Source of the DNA: CAZGUG01 sp964529035
GTDB lineage: Bacteria > Bacillota > Clostridia > Ch29
Length of the DNA stretch: 64,000 bases
Reading direction: 5' to 3'
Assembly: GCA_964529035.1 (NCBI GenBank)
Contig: CAZGUG010000001.1
Coordinates: forward strand, 30,650 to 94,649
Shown here: positions 26,547 to 35,710 of the stretch, piece after piece
How the letters are laid out: every line of letters starts with the position of its first letter
Position numbering within the stretch: the first letter of the stretch is position 1
Position numbers and translations under genes: made by a program
The notes under the pieces: generated by a model
What the model was told of the DNA's origin: nothing
Seen by the model: only the letters and a program-made list of their open reading frames with translations
The model's database searches: none

Positions 26547-27317
26547 ATGGATATAAACAAGGTGTGGCAGGAATATAAAAAAAGCAAGGACCGGGAAGCA
26601 AAAAACATATTGATAAGTAATTATATTCCACTGGTAAAGATAACCGCAGGCCGTCTTAAGAGCACCATAACTTCAGGCAGCGTAGAATTGGATGACCTGG
26701 TAAGTTACGGTGTTATTGGACTGCTTGATGCGATAGATAAATTTGATATAGAAAAAAACGTAAAATTTGAAACCTACGCACAAATGAGAATACGTGGTTC
26801 AATGATAGATCAGCTGAGAAAGAACGACTGGGCTCCAAGGTCAATGAGACAGAAAGCAAGAAAAATTGAAAATGCTTATCGTGAACTGGAAAACAGGCTT
26901 GGCAGATATCCCACCGATGAAGAGGTGGCGGATTTTATCGGCATGGGAATGGATGAATTCTCTGAACTGCTGGGGCAGATAAGCACATTGTCAATGGTTT
27001 CTCTGGAAGAAATGCTGGAAAACAGGATGGAAGCCCGTGCCGGCCTTACAAGCAGGGAAGGGGAAGATTATAAGGAAAGCGAACCCGAAAGACTGGTCGG
27101 AGATAAGGAGATAAAAAGGCTGTTAAAGCAGGCAATAGATGAACTGCCGGAAAGGGAAAAGCTAATTATTTCATTATACTATTTTGATGAACTTACATAT
27201 AAGGAAATTGGCAGTGTGCTGTCCATCTCTGAATCCAGGGTATCACAACTGCACTCCAAGGCAGTCATACGAATGCGGAACAAGCTATCAGAGTATAAAA
27301 GGGATTTAATAATATAG
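26547..27317 (+). CDS. sigD: Flagellar sigma factor SigD (FliA/WhiG family)
   Basis: The 256-residue sigma-28 factor directs late flagellar and chemotaxis genes such as flagellin. Regions 2 (DDLVSYGVIGLLDAIDKFD and KFETYAQMRIRGSMIDQLRK), 3 and 4 (LPEREKLIISLYYFDELTYKEIG, ESRVSQLHSKAVIRMR) are complete. In Bacillus, sigD lies at the same operon end, so its expression depends on full-length transcription. No anti-sigma FlgM is seen in the window. Confidence 0.96.
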   Translation: MDINKVWQEYKKSKDREAKNILISNYIPLVKITAGRLKSTITSGSVELDDLVSYGVIGLLDAIDKFDIEKNVKFETYAQMRIRGSMIDQLRKNDWAPRSMRQKARKIENAYRELENRLGRYPTDEEVADFIGMGMDEFSELLGQISTLSMVSLEEMLENRMEARAGLTSREGEDYKESEPERLVGDKEIKRLLKQAIDELPEREKLIISLYYFDELTYKEIGSVLSISESRVSQLHSKAVIRMRNKLSEYKRDLII

Positions 27318-27330
27318 GGGGGTGAAGTCT

Positions 27331-29097
27331 TTGCTGTTTGAGGGTAAAACTATTGAAGAAGCTGTGAAAAAAGGCCTGGAGCATTATAATATTTCAGAAG
27401 AAACGGCTAGGATCACCGTGGTCAGGAAAGGTAGAGTAATAAGGGGGATTTGCATTGAAAAATTTGCTGTTGAAATTGAACCGAAAGAGGCTCCGGTATT
27501 TTCTGTGGATGGAAGCTATAAAATTTTATACAGGGAAGACGGTGTCTATATTGAAACAAGTCCGCCTGTCGGAAATGGCAGAAAAATCAGTTTAAAGGAC
27601 GTCTGGGAAAGGCTTGAGTACAAAAAGATTGAAGAAATAGACGAAAAGGCGGTGGAAGATGCGGTTAATTCAACCGAGGATAATCTTCTAAGAATTGCTC
27701 CGCCCCAGAAGGAGACCAAATACGACGCTTCTTTAAAAGTGGAGATTGGCAGGGATGGGAGCCAGGCATACGCAACCATGGTGCCACCGGATGGCGGAGA
27801 ACCCCTGACTGTGGAAAAAGGATTGGAGATGCTGAAGGAAAACGGAGTAACAGCGGGTATAGACCATGCTTGTATAAAGGAAATGGTTACAGAAAATATT
27901 TATGGTATACCAAAACAGGTAGCTGTGGCCGTGCAGCCAATTGATGGAGAAAACGGTTACGTGGAATACAAGGTGGATATTGGCAGCAAATCAAGTCCAA
28001 GCATTAAAGAAGACGGAACTGTGGACTTTCACGAACTGGGAATTATTCAAAACATAAAAAAGGGACAGATACTGGCAAAGCTTTATCCCCCAACCGAGGG
28101 AAAGGATGGACAGGATGTCAGGGGGAATACTATTAAGGCTAAGGATGGAATTCCGGCAAGGCTTCCAAAGGGAAAGAACACGGAAATTGCGGAGGACAGG
28201 GAAAGCCTGGTGGCATTGATAGACGGCCAGTTGAGCGTTACAAACGGAAACATTAATATTCTGCCGATATATGAAGTAAGGGGTAACGTTGACAATTCCA
28301 CAGGCAACATTAAATTCATAGGCAAGGTCATAATTAGGGGTAATGTTTTGACCGGTTTTGAAATAGAGGCCGAGGGAGATATAGAAGTGGACGGTGTGGT
28401 GGAGGGAGCAAAACTAAAATCCGGCAGGAATATAATCCTGAAAAGAGGAGCCCAGGGCAGCGGCAGGGGGCTGCTTATGTGTGAAGGCAACCTGGCATCG
28501 AAATTTATTGAAAACTGCACCGTGGAAGCGGGGGGAGACGTATTGGCGGAGGCAATAATGCACAGCAACGTAAGCAGCAAATCCAAGATAACGGTAAAGG
28601 GCAGAAAGGGGCTTTTGGTCGGTGGGACAATAACCGCAAGAAATGAGATAAAGGCCGTAACAATCGGTTCCCCGATGGCAACCATAACCCATCTTGAAGT
28701 GGGCGTGGACCCGCAGCTTAGACGAAATATAGAAACAGAAAGTAATAATCTTCAGAAGGAAAGCAAAACCCTTGAGCAGGTAAACCTGAATATTGGATTG
28801 GTTGCCAAGATGGCTAAAAAAGGATACGTAACACAGGAGAAGAAAATACTACTGCAAAAAAGCGCCGCATTGAAAGAGCAGCTGGAAAAAACCATAAGCC
28901 AGAGGAAAAAACGACTTGCTGAGCTGAACAGTCAGCTAAACTTTATTTCAAAGGGGCGTGTGAAAGCGGAAAAAGCAATACATCCGGGTACCATAATAAA
29001 TATCGGTTCATCCAGCATGCATGTTAAAGATACCATTGAGCATGCAACTCTTTACAGGGAAGGCGGGGAAATAAGGGTTGGTTCCTTTGAGGAATAA
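27331..29097 (+). CDS. FapA/DUF342 family beta-helix protein with Jag-N-like start
   Basis: The protein of about 588 residues has an N-terminal Jag-N-like segment (GKTIEEAVKKGLEHYNISEETARITVV), a central DUF342/FapA region predicted to form a right-handed parallel beta helix (about residues 160-470) and a C-terminal coiled coil (about 475-530). FapA proteins are common beside sigD or pilus genes; their biochemical role is unsettled, with suggested polymerisation at membranes. AGGGGGGTG at 27315-27323 suggests TTG 27331, though GTG 27322 is in frame. Confidence 0.82.
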   Translation: MLFEGKTIEEAVKKGLEHYNISEETARITVVRKGRVIRGICIEKFAVEIEPKEAPVFSVDGSYKILYREDGVYIETSPPVGNGRKISLKDVWERLEYKKIEEIDEKAVEDAVNSTEDNLLRIAPPQKETKYDASLKVEIGRDGSQAYATMVPPDGGEPLTVEKGLEMLKENGVTAGIDHACIKEMVTENIYGIPKQVAVAVQPIDGENGYVEYKVDIGSKSSPSIKEDGTVDFHELGIIQNIKKGQILAKLYPPTEGKDGQDVRGNTIKAKDGIPARLPKGKNTEIAEDRESLVALIDGQLSVTNGNINILPIYEVRGNVDNSTGNIKFIGKVIIRGNVLTGFEIEAEGDIEVDGVVEGAKLKSGRNIILKRGAQGSGRGLLMCEGNLASKFIENCTVEAGGDVLAEAIMHSNVSSKSKITVKGRKGLLVGGTITARNEIKAVTIGSPMATITHLEVGVDPQLRRNIETESNNLQKESKTLEQVNLNIGLVAKMAKKGYVTQEKKILLQKSAALKEQLEKTISQRKKRLAELNSQLNFISKGRVKAEKAIHPGTIINIGSSSMHVKDTIEHATLYREGGEIRVGSFEE

Positions 29098-29111
29098 CGG
29101 GAGGTGGTCAT

Positions 29112-29414
29112 ATGACTATAAGATCGGTAGACCTCCAGGTGGTGGTGCAGAAAGCTTCCGAAGTAATGAGAAACAGACAGAATGAGAATTCAAAGACACG
29201 AATCCAGCTTCAGCAGCAGGCCCAACAGCTGCACCAAAAGGAACATATTGACAGCCGCCAGGTAAAAATGATGCAAAAGCCGGGCAGAACCGCAATAAAT
29301 GAAAAGGAAAACCAGAGCAAAAACAATGAGCAGCGCCAAAAAAAAGGCAAAACAAAAAAGGGCCAGAAACAAAGAAAAAAAGACGGCACTTCCACTATAG
29401 ATATAAAGATATAG
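29112..29414 (+). CDS. Small basic Gln/Lys-rich flagellar-operon protein, unknown function
   Basis: This 100-residue protein starts TIRSVDLQVVVQKASEVMRN, continues with a Gln-rich stretch (about 30-60) and ends in a very Lys-rich tail (about 70-92). No transmembrane segment or catalytic motif is visible. Similar small proteins with an N-terminal VDLQ-type segment follow fapA in other clostridial flagellar operons, from general knowledge. GGGAGGTGG precedes ATG 29112, which supports real translation. The function is unknown. Confidence 0.7.
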   Translation: MTIRSVDLQVVVQKASEVMRNRQNENSKTRIQLQQQAQQLHQKEHIDSRQVKMMQKPGRTAINEKENQSKNNEQRQKKGKTKKGQKQRKKDGTSTIDIKI

Positions 29415-29426
29415 AGGTGTTACACC

Positions 29427-29858
29427 ATGAATTATTTACTGCTGATTTTTGGGATAGTACTGGTAATAATAGCACTGGTACTGTTTATCATGGACAGGAA
29501 AAAAACAAGCTCCGAGATACAGGATTTGGAAAGGGCCAACGCCCAGACCGAATACCTTATTGAGGAGTTGAATGAGCTTTCGTCCATAATAGTAGATGAA
29601 ATGGAAAAAAAGTATATCAAAATGTTGGATATATACCAGGAACTGCTTGCTGTATCTGCAGTTGAACAAAAGGAAAAGGAAGAACCAAGGCAGGAAAAAC
29701 AAACAGGAAAGAAAACAAAGGTGCAGAGCATGCGTAATAAAATTTTAGAACTGCACAAATTGGGCAGCTCTCCTGTCGAAATAGCCAGTCAGACCGGCAT
29801 AGGAATAGGAGAGGTGGAATTGATAATTAAATTTGCACAAGGGACTGTGGAAAGCTGA
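29427..29858 (+). CDS. SwrB-like membrane-anchored protein (DUF6115 type)
   Basis: The 143-residue protein has an N-terminal transmembrane helix (about 2-23, LLLIFGIVLVIIALVLFIM), a coiled coil (about 30-75) and a C-terminal helix-turn-helix-like end, ILELHKLGSSPVEIASQTGIGIGEVELII. The layout, size and position after sigD and before rpsB match B. subtilis SwrB (YlxL), which helps activate the flagellar export apparatus. Sequence identity to SwrB is probably low, so the functional transfer is inference. Confidence 0.75.
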   Translation: MNYLLLIFGIVLVIIALVLFIMDRKKTSSEIQDLERANAQTEYLIEELNELSSIIVDEMEKKYIKMLDIYQELLAVSAVEQKEKEEPRQEKQTGKKTKVQSMRNKILELHKLGSSPVEIASQTGIGIGEVELIIKFAQGTVES

Positions 29859-29879
29859 AAAAGCATGGGCAAAATATTA

Positions 29880-29908
29880 TTGCTAATAAATAGGAACTGT
29901 GGTATACT
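29880..29908 (+). promoter_or_regulatory. Candidate SigA promoter of rpsB
   Basis: A -35 element TTGCTA (29880-29885) lies 17 bases before a -10 element TATACT (29903-29908) that is preceded by TGG, an extended -10. It sits in the gap after the flagellar operon and gives a leader of about 100 bases before rpsB. Bacillus rpsB also has its own promoter after swrB. Confidence 0.75.
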
Positions 29909-29914
29909 ACTCAA

Positions 29915-30017
29915 GGCACAAAAAAGTACACACACCCTGTGAAAAAAGGACGGGTGCCGATGGGTTGTCCTTTTGAATGAAGAGGGTGGAGGAAAAAACC
30001 ATAGGAGGCGTTTTTTA
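29915..30017 (+). promoter_or_regulatory. rpsB leader with hairpin, possible S2 autoregulatory element
   Basis: The untranslated leader holds an 8-bp stem, AAAAGGAC (29944-29951) with GTCCTTTT (29967-29974), enclosing a 15-base G-rich loop. A strong Shine-Dalgarno (AGGAGG, 30003-30008) follows. Many bacteria regulate rpsB by S2 binding its own leader, so such a role is plausible, but I cannot match it to a specific known motif by eye. Confidence 0.5.
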
Positions 30018-30728
30018 ATGTCTGTAGTAAGTATGAAACAACTGCTTGAAGCAGGAGTCCATTTCGGGCATCAAACCAGGAGATGGAACCCCAAAATGGC
30101 AAAGTACATTTTCACTGAAAGAAACGGGATTTATATCATTGACCTACAGAAAACAGTGGAAAAAATCGAAAGTTCGTATCAGTTTATAAAGGATGTAGTG
30201 GCCGAGAACAAGGAAATATTGTTTGTGGGCACAAAAAAGCAGGCCCAGGAATCCATCGAGGAAGAAAGCAAACGGTGTGAAATGCCATATATAAACCAGA
30301 GGTGGCTGGGAGGAACGCTGACAAATTTCAAAACCATCAGAAAAAGGATAGACAGACTGCATCAGCTGGAAAAAATGGAAGAGGACGGCACATTCAGTCT
30401 CCTGCCAAAAAAGGAAGTAATCAAGCTCAGACATGAGCAGGAAAAGCTTAACAAATTCCTTGGCGGGATAAAGACAATGAAACAACTGCCCGGGGCCCTG
30501 TTTATAGTGGACCCGCGCAAAGAAAAAATTGCAGTGGCTGAAGCAAGAAAATTAGGAATACCTATTATAGGTATTGTTGATACTAATTGTGACCCCGACG
30601 AGATTGACCATGTAATTCCGGGTAATGACGATGCAATAAGAGCGGTAAAACTAATAACTTCAATAATGGCAAATGCGGTACTTGAAGCAAAGCAGGGCGA
30701 ACAAACTATCGAGGAAGAGCAGCAGTAA
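30018..30728 (+). CDS. rpsB: 30S ribosomal protein S2
   Basis: S2 is a late-assembling small-subunit protein. The 236-residue product starts [20 protein letters not shown] and contains [27 protein letters not shown] and [20 protein letters not shown], typical of the family. A longer frame starts at 29973 but TAGGAGG at 30002-30008 fixes ATG 30018. It is followed by a terminator-like attenuator before tsf. Confidence 0.98.
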   Translation: MSVVSMKQLLEAGVHFGHQTRRWNPKMAKYIFTERNGIYIIDLQKTVEKIESSYQFIKDVVAENKEILFVGTKKQAQESIEEESKRCEMPYINQRWLGGTLTNFKTIRKRIDRLHQLEKMEEDGTFSLLPKKEVIKLRHEQEKLNKFLGGIKTMKQLPGALFIVDPRKEKIAVAEARKLGIPIIGIVDTNCDPDEIDHVIPGNDDAIRAVKLITSIMANAVLEAKQGEQTIEEEQQ

Positions 30729-30761
30729 AAGGTGAGGGTTTGCCCTTGCCTTTTGTTTTTT
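30729..30761 (+). terminator. Intrinsic terminator or attenuator between rpsB and tsf
   Basis: A 10-bp stem (30729-30738 with 30743-30752, two G-U pairs, loop TTTG) is followed by TTGTTTTTT. It lies directly after the rpsB stop and probably lowers tsf transcription relative to rpsB by partial termination. Confidence 0.75.
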
Positions 30762-30789
30762 AATCAAAAAAGATATGGAGGTAGTTATT

Positions 30790-31437
30790 ATGATAACAGC
30801 TGGTATGGTTAAGGAACTAAGGGAAAAAACAGGAGCCGGTATGCTGGATTGTAAAAATGCCCTGGTAAAGGCGGACGGAGATATGGAAAAAGCGGTGGAC
30901 CTGCTTCGGGAGAAGGGATTAGCCGCCGCGGCAAAAAAATCGGGCAGGATTACAGCCGAGGGTATAGTCGATTCATATATACATATGGGGGGACGTATAG
31001 GTGTATTGATTGAAGTTAATTGTGAAACGGATTTTGTGGCAAAGACCGAAGAATTTAAAAGTTTTGTGAAGAACATGGCCATGCAGGTTGCAGCTTCCAG
31101 TCCCAGGTATATATCCAGGGATGAGATTCCCGGGGAAACAGTTGAAAAAGAAAAGAATATACTCATGCAGCAGGCCCTGAACGAAGGGAAGCCCCGGCAT
31201 ATTGTCGAAAAAATGGTTGAAGGAAGGATTGAAAAATATTACAGGGAAGTATGCCTCATAGAGCAGCCCTATATACGTGACCCGGAAATTTCGGTCGGAC
31301 AGGTTCTCAAGGAAACCATTGCAAAGATTGGAGAAAATATATCGGTCCGAAGGTTTGTAAGATATGAAATGGGAGAAGGCATACAAAAAAAAGAGGATAA
31401 TTTTGTTGATGAGGTTATGAAGCAGGTTAATAAATAG
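30790..31437 (+). CDS. tsf: Elongation factor Ts
   Basis: EF-Ts recycles EF-Tu from GDP to GTP form. The 215-residue product has the N-terminal UBA-like [18 protein letters not shown] and the core [20 protein letters not shown]. It belongs to the short EF-Ts class, lacking part of the C-terminal subdomain of the longer E. coli protein. GGAGG at 30777-30781 fits ATG 30790 rather than the upstream ATG 30775. Confidence 0.97.
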   Translation: MITAGMVKELREKTGAGMLDCKNALVKADGDMEKAVDLLREKGLAAAAKKSGRITAEGIVDSYIHMGGRIGVLIEVNCETDFVAKTEEFKSFVKNMAMQVAASSPRYISRDEIPGETVEKEKNILMQQALNEGKPRHIVEKMVEGRIEKYYREVCLIEQPYIRDPEISVGQVLKETIAKIGENISVRRFVRYEMGEGIQKKEDNFVDEVMKQVNK

Positions 31438-31455
31438 GCCTTTTTAAAAAGTTGG

Positions 31456-31476
31456 TGGGACACAAAAAGTGTCCCA
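31456..31476 (+). promoter_or_regulatory. 8-bp hairpin between tsf and pyrH
   Basis: TGGGACAC (31456-31463) is perfectly complementary to GTGTCCCA (31469-31476), with loop AAAAA. It is followed by TTAAAAAAAT rather than a T-run, so it would be a poor terminator on the + strand. It may be a processing or stability element. Confidence 0.5.
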
Positions 31477-31521
31477 TTAAAAAAATAAAAGGATATTGGC
31501 ACACCAGGTAGAAACTACTAA

Positions 31522-32262
<741 letters not shown>

Positions 32263-32357
32263 TATTCGGCTCAGAGGCAACGTATACCCGGCATCATATA
32301 TTTATTAACTTTGAACTGATGGAAGGGGTGTATTCCAAAAAAAAAGGAGGAATGAAA

Positions 32358-32915
32358 ATGCATTTGGAAATCTATGACCGTGCTGAAGAAAAGATGAAAA
32401 AGACAATAAAGGTGTTAAATGATGAATTAACGACCATTAGAGCGGGCAGGGCGAACCCGGGACTTTTGGATAGGATTACTGTGGAATATTACGGGGCGCA
32501 AACTCCGCTCAACCAAATAGCGGGCATTTCAGCCCCCGAACCAAGACTTTTGTTGATACAGCCCTATGACAGTAACGCACTACAGAATATAGAAAAGGCA
32601 ATAATGAAATCCGATTTGGGACTGAATCCTAATAATGACGGCAGGGTTATAAGACTGGTAATACCGCAGCTTACCGAGGAAAGGCGAAAAGAACTGGTCA
32701 AACTTGTGAAGAAATACGGAGAGGAAGCAAAGGTAGCAATCCGAAACGAACGGAGAAATAATATTGATCAGCTTAAAAAAATGAAAAAGAACGGTGAATT
32801 AACCGAGGATGATGAAAAGAGGGCCCAGGAGGATATCCAAAAAATCACCGATAAACATATTGAATTAGTGGATAAGGAAATAGAAAAAAAAGAAGGGGAA
32901 ATAATGGAGGTTTAG
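32358..32915 (+). CDS. frr: Ribosome recycling factor
   Basis: RRF with EF-G splits post-termination ribosomes. The 185-residue product (family length 185) includes [18 protein letters not shown] and the C-terminal region [20 protein letters not shown]. Two in-frame ATGs lie close together (32352, 32358). GGAGG ends at 32350, so only ATG 32358 has a proper 7-base spacing. The 95-base gap after pyrH holds no clear element. Confidence 0.97.
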   Translation: MHLEIYDRAEEKMKKTIKVLNDELTTIRAGRANPGLLDRITVEYYGAQTPLNQIAGISAPEPRLLLIQPYDSNALQNIEKAIMKSDLGLNPNNDGRVIRLVIPQLTEERRKELVKLVKKYGEEAKVAIRNERRNNIDQLKKMKKNGELTEDDEKRAQEDIQKITDKHIELVDKEIEKKEGEIMEV

Positions 32916-32948
32916 GTTAAAATAATTTTGTCTATTATATGTTTAACG

Positions 32949-32969
32949 CCCCCAAATTGGGGGTTTTTT
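32949..32969 (+). terminator. Intrinsic terminator after frr
   Basis: CCCCC (32949-32953), loop AAATT, GGGGG (32959-32963) and six T form a compact terminator 33 bases after the frr stop. The uppS ribosome site begins just downstream, so read-through may still feed uppS. Confidence 0.75.
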
Positions 32970-32987
32970 CGGGCGGAGGTAGTGTTT

Positions 32988-33707
32988 ATGAATAAAAAAA
33001 ATTATCCCGAGCATGTTGCGGTAATAATGGACGGTAACGGAAGATGGGCAAAAAAACGCGGACTGACCAGGATGCAGGGGCACAGGGCGGGGGTTGCAGC
33101 GTTAAGGGAAATAATAAAATATTCACGGGAAATCGGGCTTAAATACCTTACCTTATATGCATTTTCTACAGAGAACTGGAAAAGGCCTTTGCCGGAAATT
33201 AGAAACTTAATGGACCTGCTGGTGGAATACATTAACAGTGAGATTGAACAGTTGCGTAACAATAATATAAAGATAAGAGTACTGGGCGATGTTTCGGCCC
33301 TTAGCAATAGCGTAAGAAAAGAAATAAAAAAGGCGGTTGTTGAGACTTCTAAAAATGACGGACTGGTACTCAGTGTAGCGATAAACTACGGGGGAAGGGA
33401 CGAGATACTGAGGGCAGTCAGGAATATAGTCGGGGATGTATGCAAAGGCAGGGTTAATCCACGGGATATAAACCAGGACTTATTTGAGGCCTATCTTTAC
33501 ACCGAGGGCATACCCAATCCGGATCTGGTAATAAGGCCCAGCGGAGAGCTTAGGATCAGTAATTTTCTGTTGTGGCAGATTGCCTATTCCGAGCTGTGGT
33601 TTTCCGACTGCTACTGGCCGGATTTCAATGCGGAGCTCTTCCAAAGAGCCCTGGATGACTATTCCGCAAGGGACAGAAGATATGGGGGAATAAACAATGC
33701 TAACTAG
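32988..33707 (+). CDS. uppS: Undecaprenyl diphosphate synthase (cis-prenyltransferase)
   Basis: UppS makes the C55 lipid carrier for cell wall synthesis. The 239-residue product shows HVAVIMDGNGRWAKKRG (catalytic Asp), YLTLYAFSTENWKRP and PDLVIRPSGELRISNFLLWQ (in pieces). GGAGG precedes ATG 32988; a longer frame starting at 32928 runs through the terminator and is rejected. It overlaps cdsA by 11 bases. The carrier phosphatase uppP is also in this window. Confidence 0.97.
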   Translation: MNKKNYPEHVAVIMDGNGRWAKKRGLTRMQGHRAGVAALREIIKYSREIGLKYLTLYAFSTENWKRPLPEIRNLMDLLVEYINSEIEQLRNNNIKIRVLGDVSALSNSVRKEIKKAVVETSKNDGLVLSVAINYGGRDEILRAVRNIVGDVCKGRVNPRDINQDLFEAYLYTEGIPNPDLVIRPSGELRISNFLLWQIAYSELWFSDCYWPDFNAELFQRALDDYSARDRRYGGINNAN

Positions 33708-34503
33708 AATAATAACCGCACTCCTCGGGATACCGTTACTGGTGTTTGTACTGTATAAGGGCGGTGTATTCATAACCTTCGTATTAATCGCTGTGACATT
33801 GGTTGCATTGTGGGAATTTTACAATGCATTCAGAAAGGTGGATATTTTTGCCTTTAATGCGGCGGGGTTGCTGTCGAGCGCTGTAATGATCTGTGCCGCC
33901 GGTATTTATCCGGAAGGGGCAGCCGGAAACCTGACAGTTGTACTAGTAGCATGTACAATGGCATGCTTTATACAAATGATTTTGCAGAAAAAAGCCCGAC
34001 TTAACGATTTGGGTATTACGCTGCTTGGTTTGATATACATATCGGTGCTTATGAGTATGATGCTTATGCTGTATCATCTTGATAACGGCAGGGTGTTTAT
34101 ATGGCTGGTGTTTGTTCTCGCCTGGTTTGGGGATACCCTTGCATATTTCATTGGAATCACGATAGGAAAACATAAGCTCTGTCCCGCAATCAGTCCGAAA
34201 AAATCAATTGAGGGTTCGGCAGCCGGGCTTGCAGGAAGCATTTCCGGTTCGGTTATGTTTGGTTATGTCGCATGGAGGCTGTTTGGAATAGATTATAAAG
34301 TGGTAAACATGGTATTGGTGGGTTTTGCGGGAGGAATACTTGCCCAACTGGGGGATCTGACGGCCTCGCTCATAAAAAGACATGCAGGTGTTAAGGACTA
34401 TGGAAATATAATGCCGGGTCACGGTGGAGTTTTGGATAGATTCGACAGCGTACTATTCGTAATACCGATAGTATATTATTATATTAGGTATTTTGCAGGG
34501 TAA
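33697..34503 (+). CDS. cdsA: Phosphatidate cytidylyltransferase
   Basis: CdsA makes CDP-diacylglycerol, the precursor of phospholipids. The 268-residue polytopic membrane protein ends with the family signature spread over AQLGDLTASLIKRHAGVKD and IMPGHGGVLDRFDS. ATG 33697 is preceded by GGGGGAA inside uppS. Length is standard. Confidence 0.96.
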   Translation: MLTRIITALLGIPLLVFVLYKGGVFITFVLIAVTLVALWEFYNAFRKVDIFAFNAAGLLSSAVMICAAGIYPEGAAGNLTVVLVACTMACFIQMILQKKARLNDLGITLLGLIYISVLMSMMLMLYHLDNGRVFIWLVFVLAWFGDTLAYFIGITIGKHKLCPAISPKKSIEGSAAGLAGSISGSVMFGYVAWRLFGIDYKVVNMVLVGFAGGILAQLGDLTASLIKRHAGVKDYGNIMPGHGGVLDRFDSVLFVIPIVYYYIRYFAG

Positions 34504-34540
34504 TACTAAGGTATCATTTTATACATAGGAGTTGAACCGG

Positions 34541-35710
34541 GTGAAAAGGATAGCGGTTTTGGGTTCGACCGGCTCCATTGGCGTCCAGACATTGGAGGTG
34601 GCGGCAAGGAACAGACAAAAAATAGAGATTACGGCTCTGACCGCCGGAAAAAACCACCGGAAAATGCTTGAGCAGATAATGAAATTCAAACCACGGCTGG
34701 CGGCACTAAAGGACAGCAGCAGTGCGGAAGAACTCAGGAAAAACCTTGGAAACAGCGTTGACACGGTGGTGTTGGAAGGTACAGAGGGCATTATTAGATG
34801 TATTACGGAAAGCGGCTGCGACATGGTGCTGAACGCGATGGTTGGAATATCTGGGCTGATACCCACGCTCAAGGCGATAGAAGCCGGGAAGCACATTGCA
34901 CTGGCCAACAAGGAAACACTGGTGGCGGGGGGACAGTTGGTGACCGGCATGGCAGTGAAAAAGGGTGTGAGAATACTGCCGGTGGACAGCGAGCATTCGG
35001 CTGTTTTTCAGTGCATTGGCGGCACCCGGAAAGAGCAGATAGAAAGGCTAATACTCACAGCCTCGGGAGGGCCCTTCAGGGGCAGAAAGGCCCAAGAGCT
35101 TGAGAACATAACTCCGGCGGATGCATTGAAACATCCAAACTGGAATATGGGCAGAAAAATATCGATAGATTCGGCCACCCTCATGAACAAGGGCCTGGAA
35201 GTTATTGAGGCAAGGTGGCTGTTCGGTATTATGCCGGACAGGATAGACGTGGTAGTACACCCCCAGAGCATAATACATTCGATGGTGGAGTTTGTTGACG
35301 GCGCCGTTTTGGCACAGCTGGGACAGCCGGATATGAGAATACCCATTCAGTACGCCCTGACCTATCCTGAAAGAATACCTTCCGGCGTGCAGCGGTATAA
35401 TCCCCTGGAAGGGGGTAATCTGGAGTTTTTCGAGCCGGATACCGGAAATTTTCCGGCCCTGAAACTTGCCTACAGTGCCCTTGAAGCAGGAGGCACGATG
35501 ACAGCTGTTCTTAACGGAGCCAATGAAGCTGCGGTGGAACTGTTTCTTGATGGGACAATATCCTTTAATAAGATACCGGTGGTTGTTGAACGGGTGATGG
35601 AAAAACATGCAGTATTTAATAACCCCGGTATAGATGATATTATTTACTGGGACAGGTGGAGCAGACAGCAGGTGGTCAGAATTGTTGAAAAGGACGGTGG
35701 AGCAATTTGA
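34541..35710 (+). CDS. dxr: 1-deoxy-D-xylulose 5-phosphate reductoisomerase
   Basis: Dxr is the second enzyme of the MEP isoprenoid pathway and makes MEP from DXP with NADPH. The 389-residue product starts MKRIAVLGSTGSIGVQTLEV (nucleotide site) and has LPVDSEHSAVFQ, ASGGPF and DSATLMNKGLEVIEA (metal and substrate site). AGGAG at 34527-34531 sits 9 bases before GTG 34541, which is chosen over TTG 34532. ispG, another MEP gene, lies two genes downstream. Confidence 0.97.
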   Translation: MKRIAVLGSTGSIGVQTLEVAARNRQKIEITALTAGKNHRKMLEQIMKFKPRLAALKDSSSAEELRKNLGNSVDTVVLEGTEGIIRCITESGCDMVLNAMVGISGLIPTLKAIEAGKHIALANKETLVAGGQLVTGMAVKKGVRILPVDSEHSAVFQCIGGTRKEQIERLILTASGGPFRGRKAQELENITPADALKHPNWNMGRKISIDSATLMNKGLEVIEARWLFGIMPDRIDVVVHPQSIIHSMVEFVDGAVLAQLGQPDMRIPIQYALTYPERIPSGVQRYNPLEGGNLEFFEPDTGNFPALKLAYSALEAGGTMTAVLNGANEAAVELFLDGTISFNKIPVVVERVMEKHAVFNNPGIDDIIYWDRWSRQQVVRIVEKDGGAI

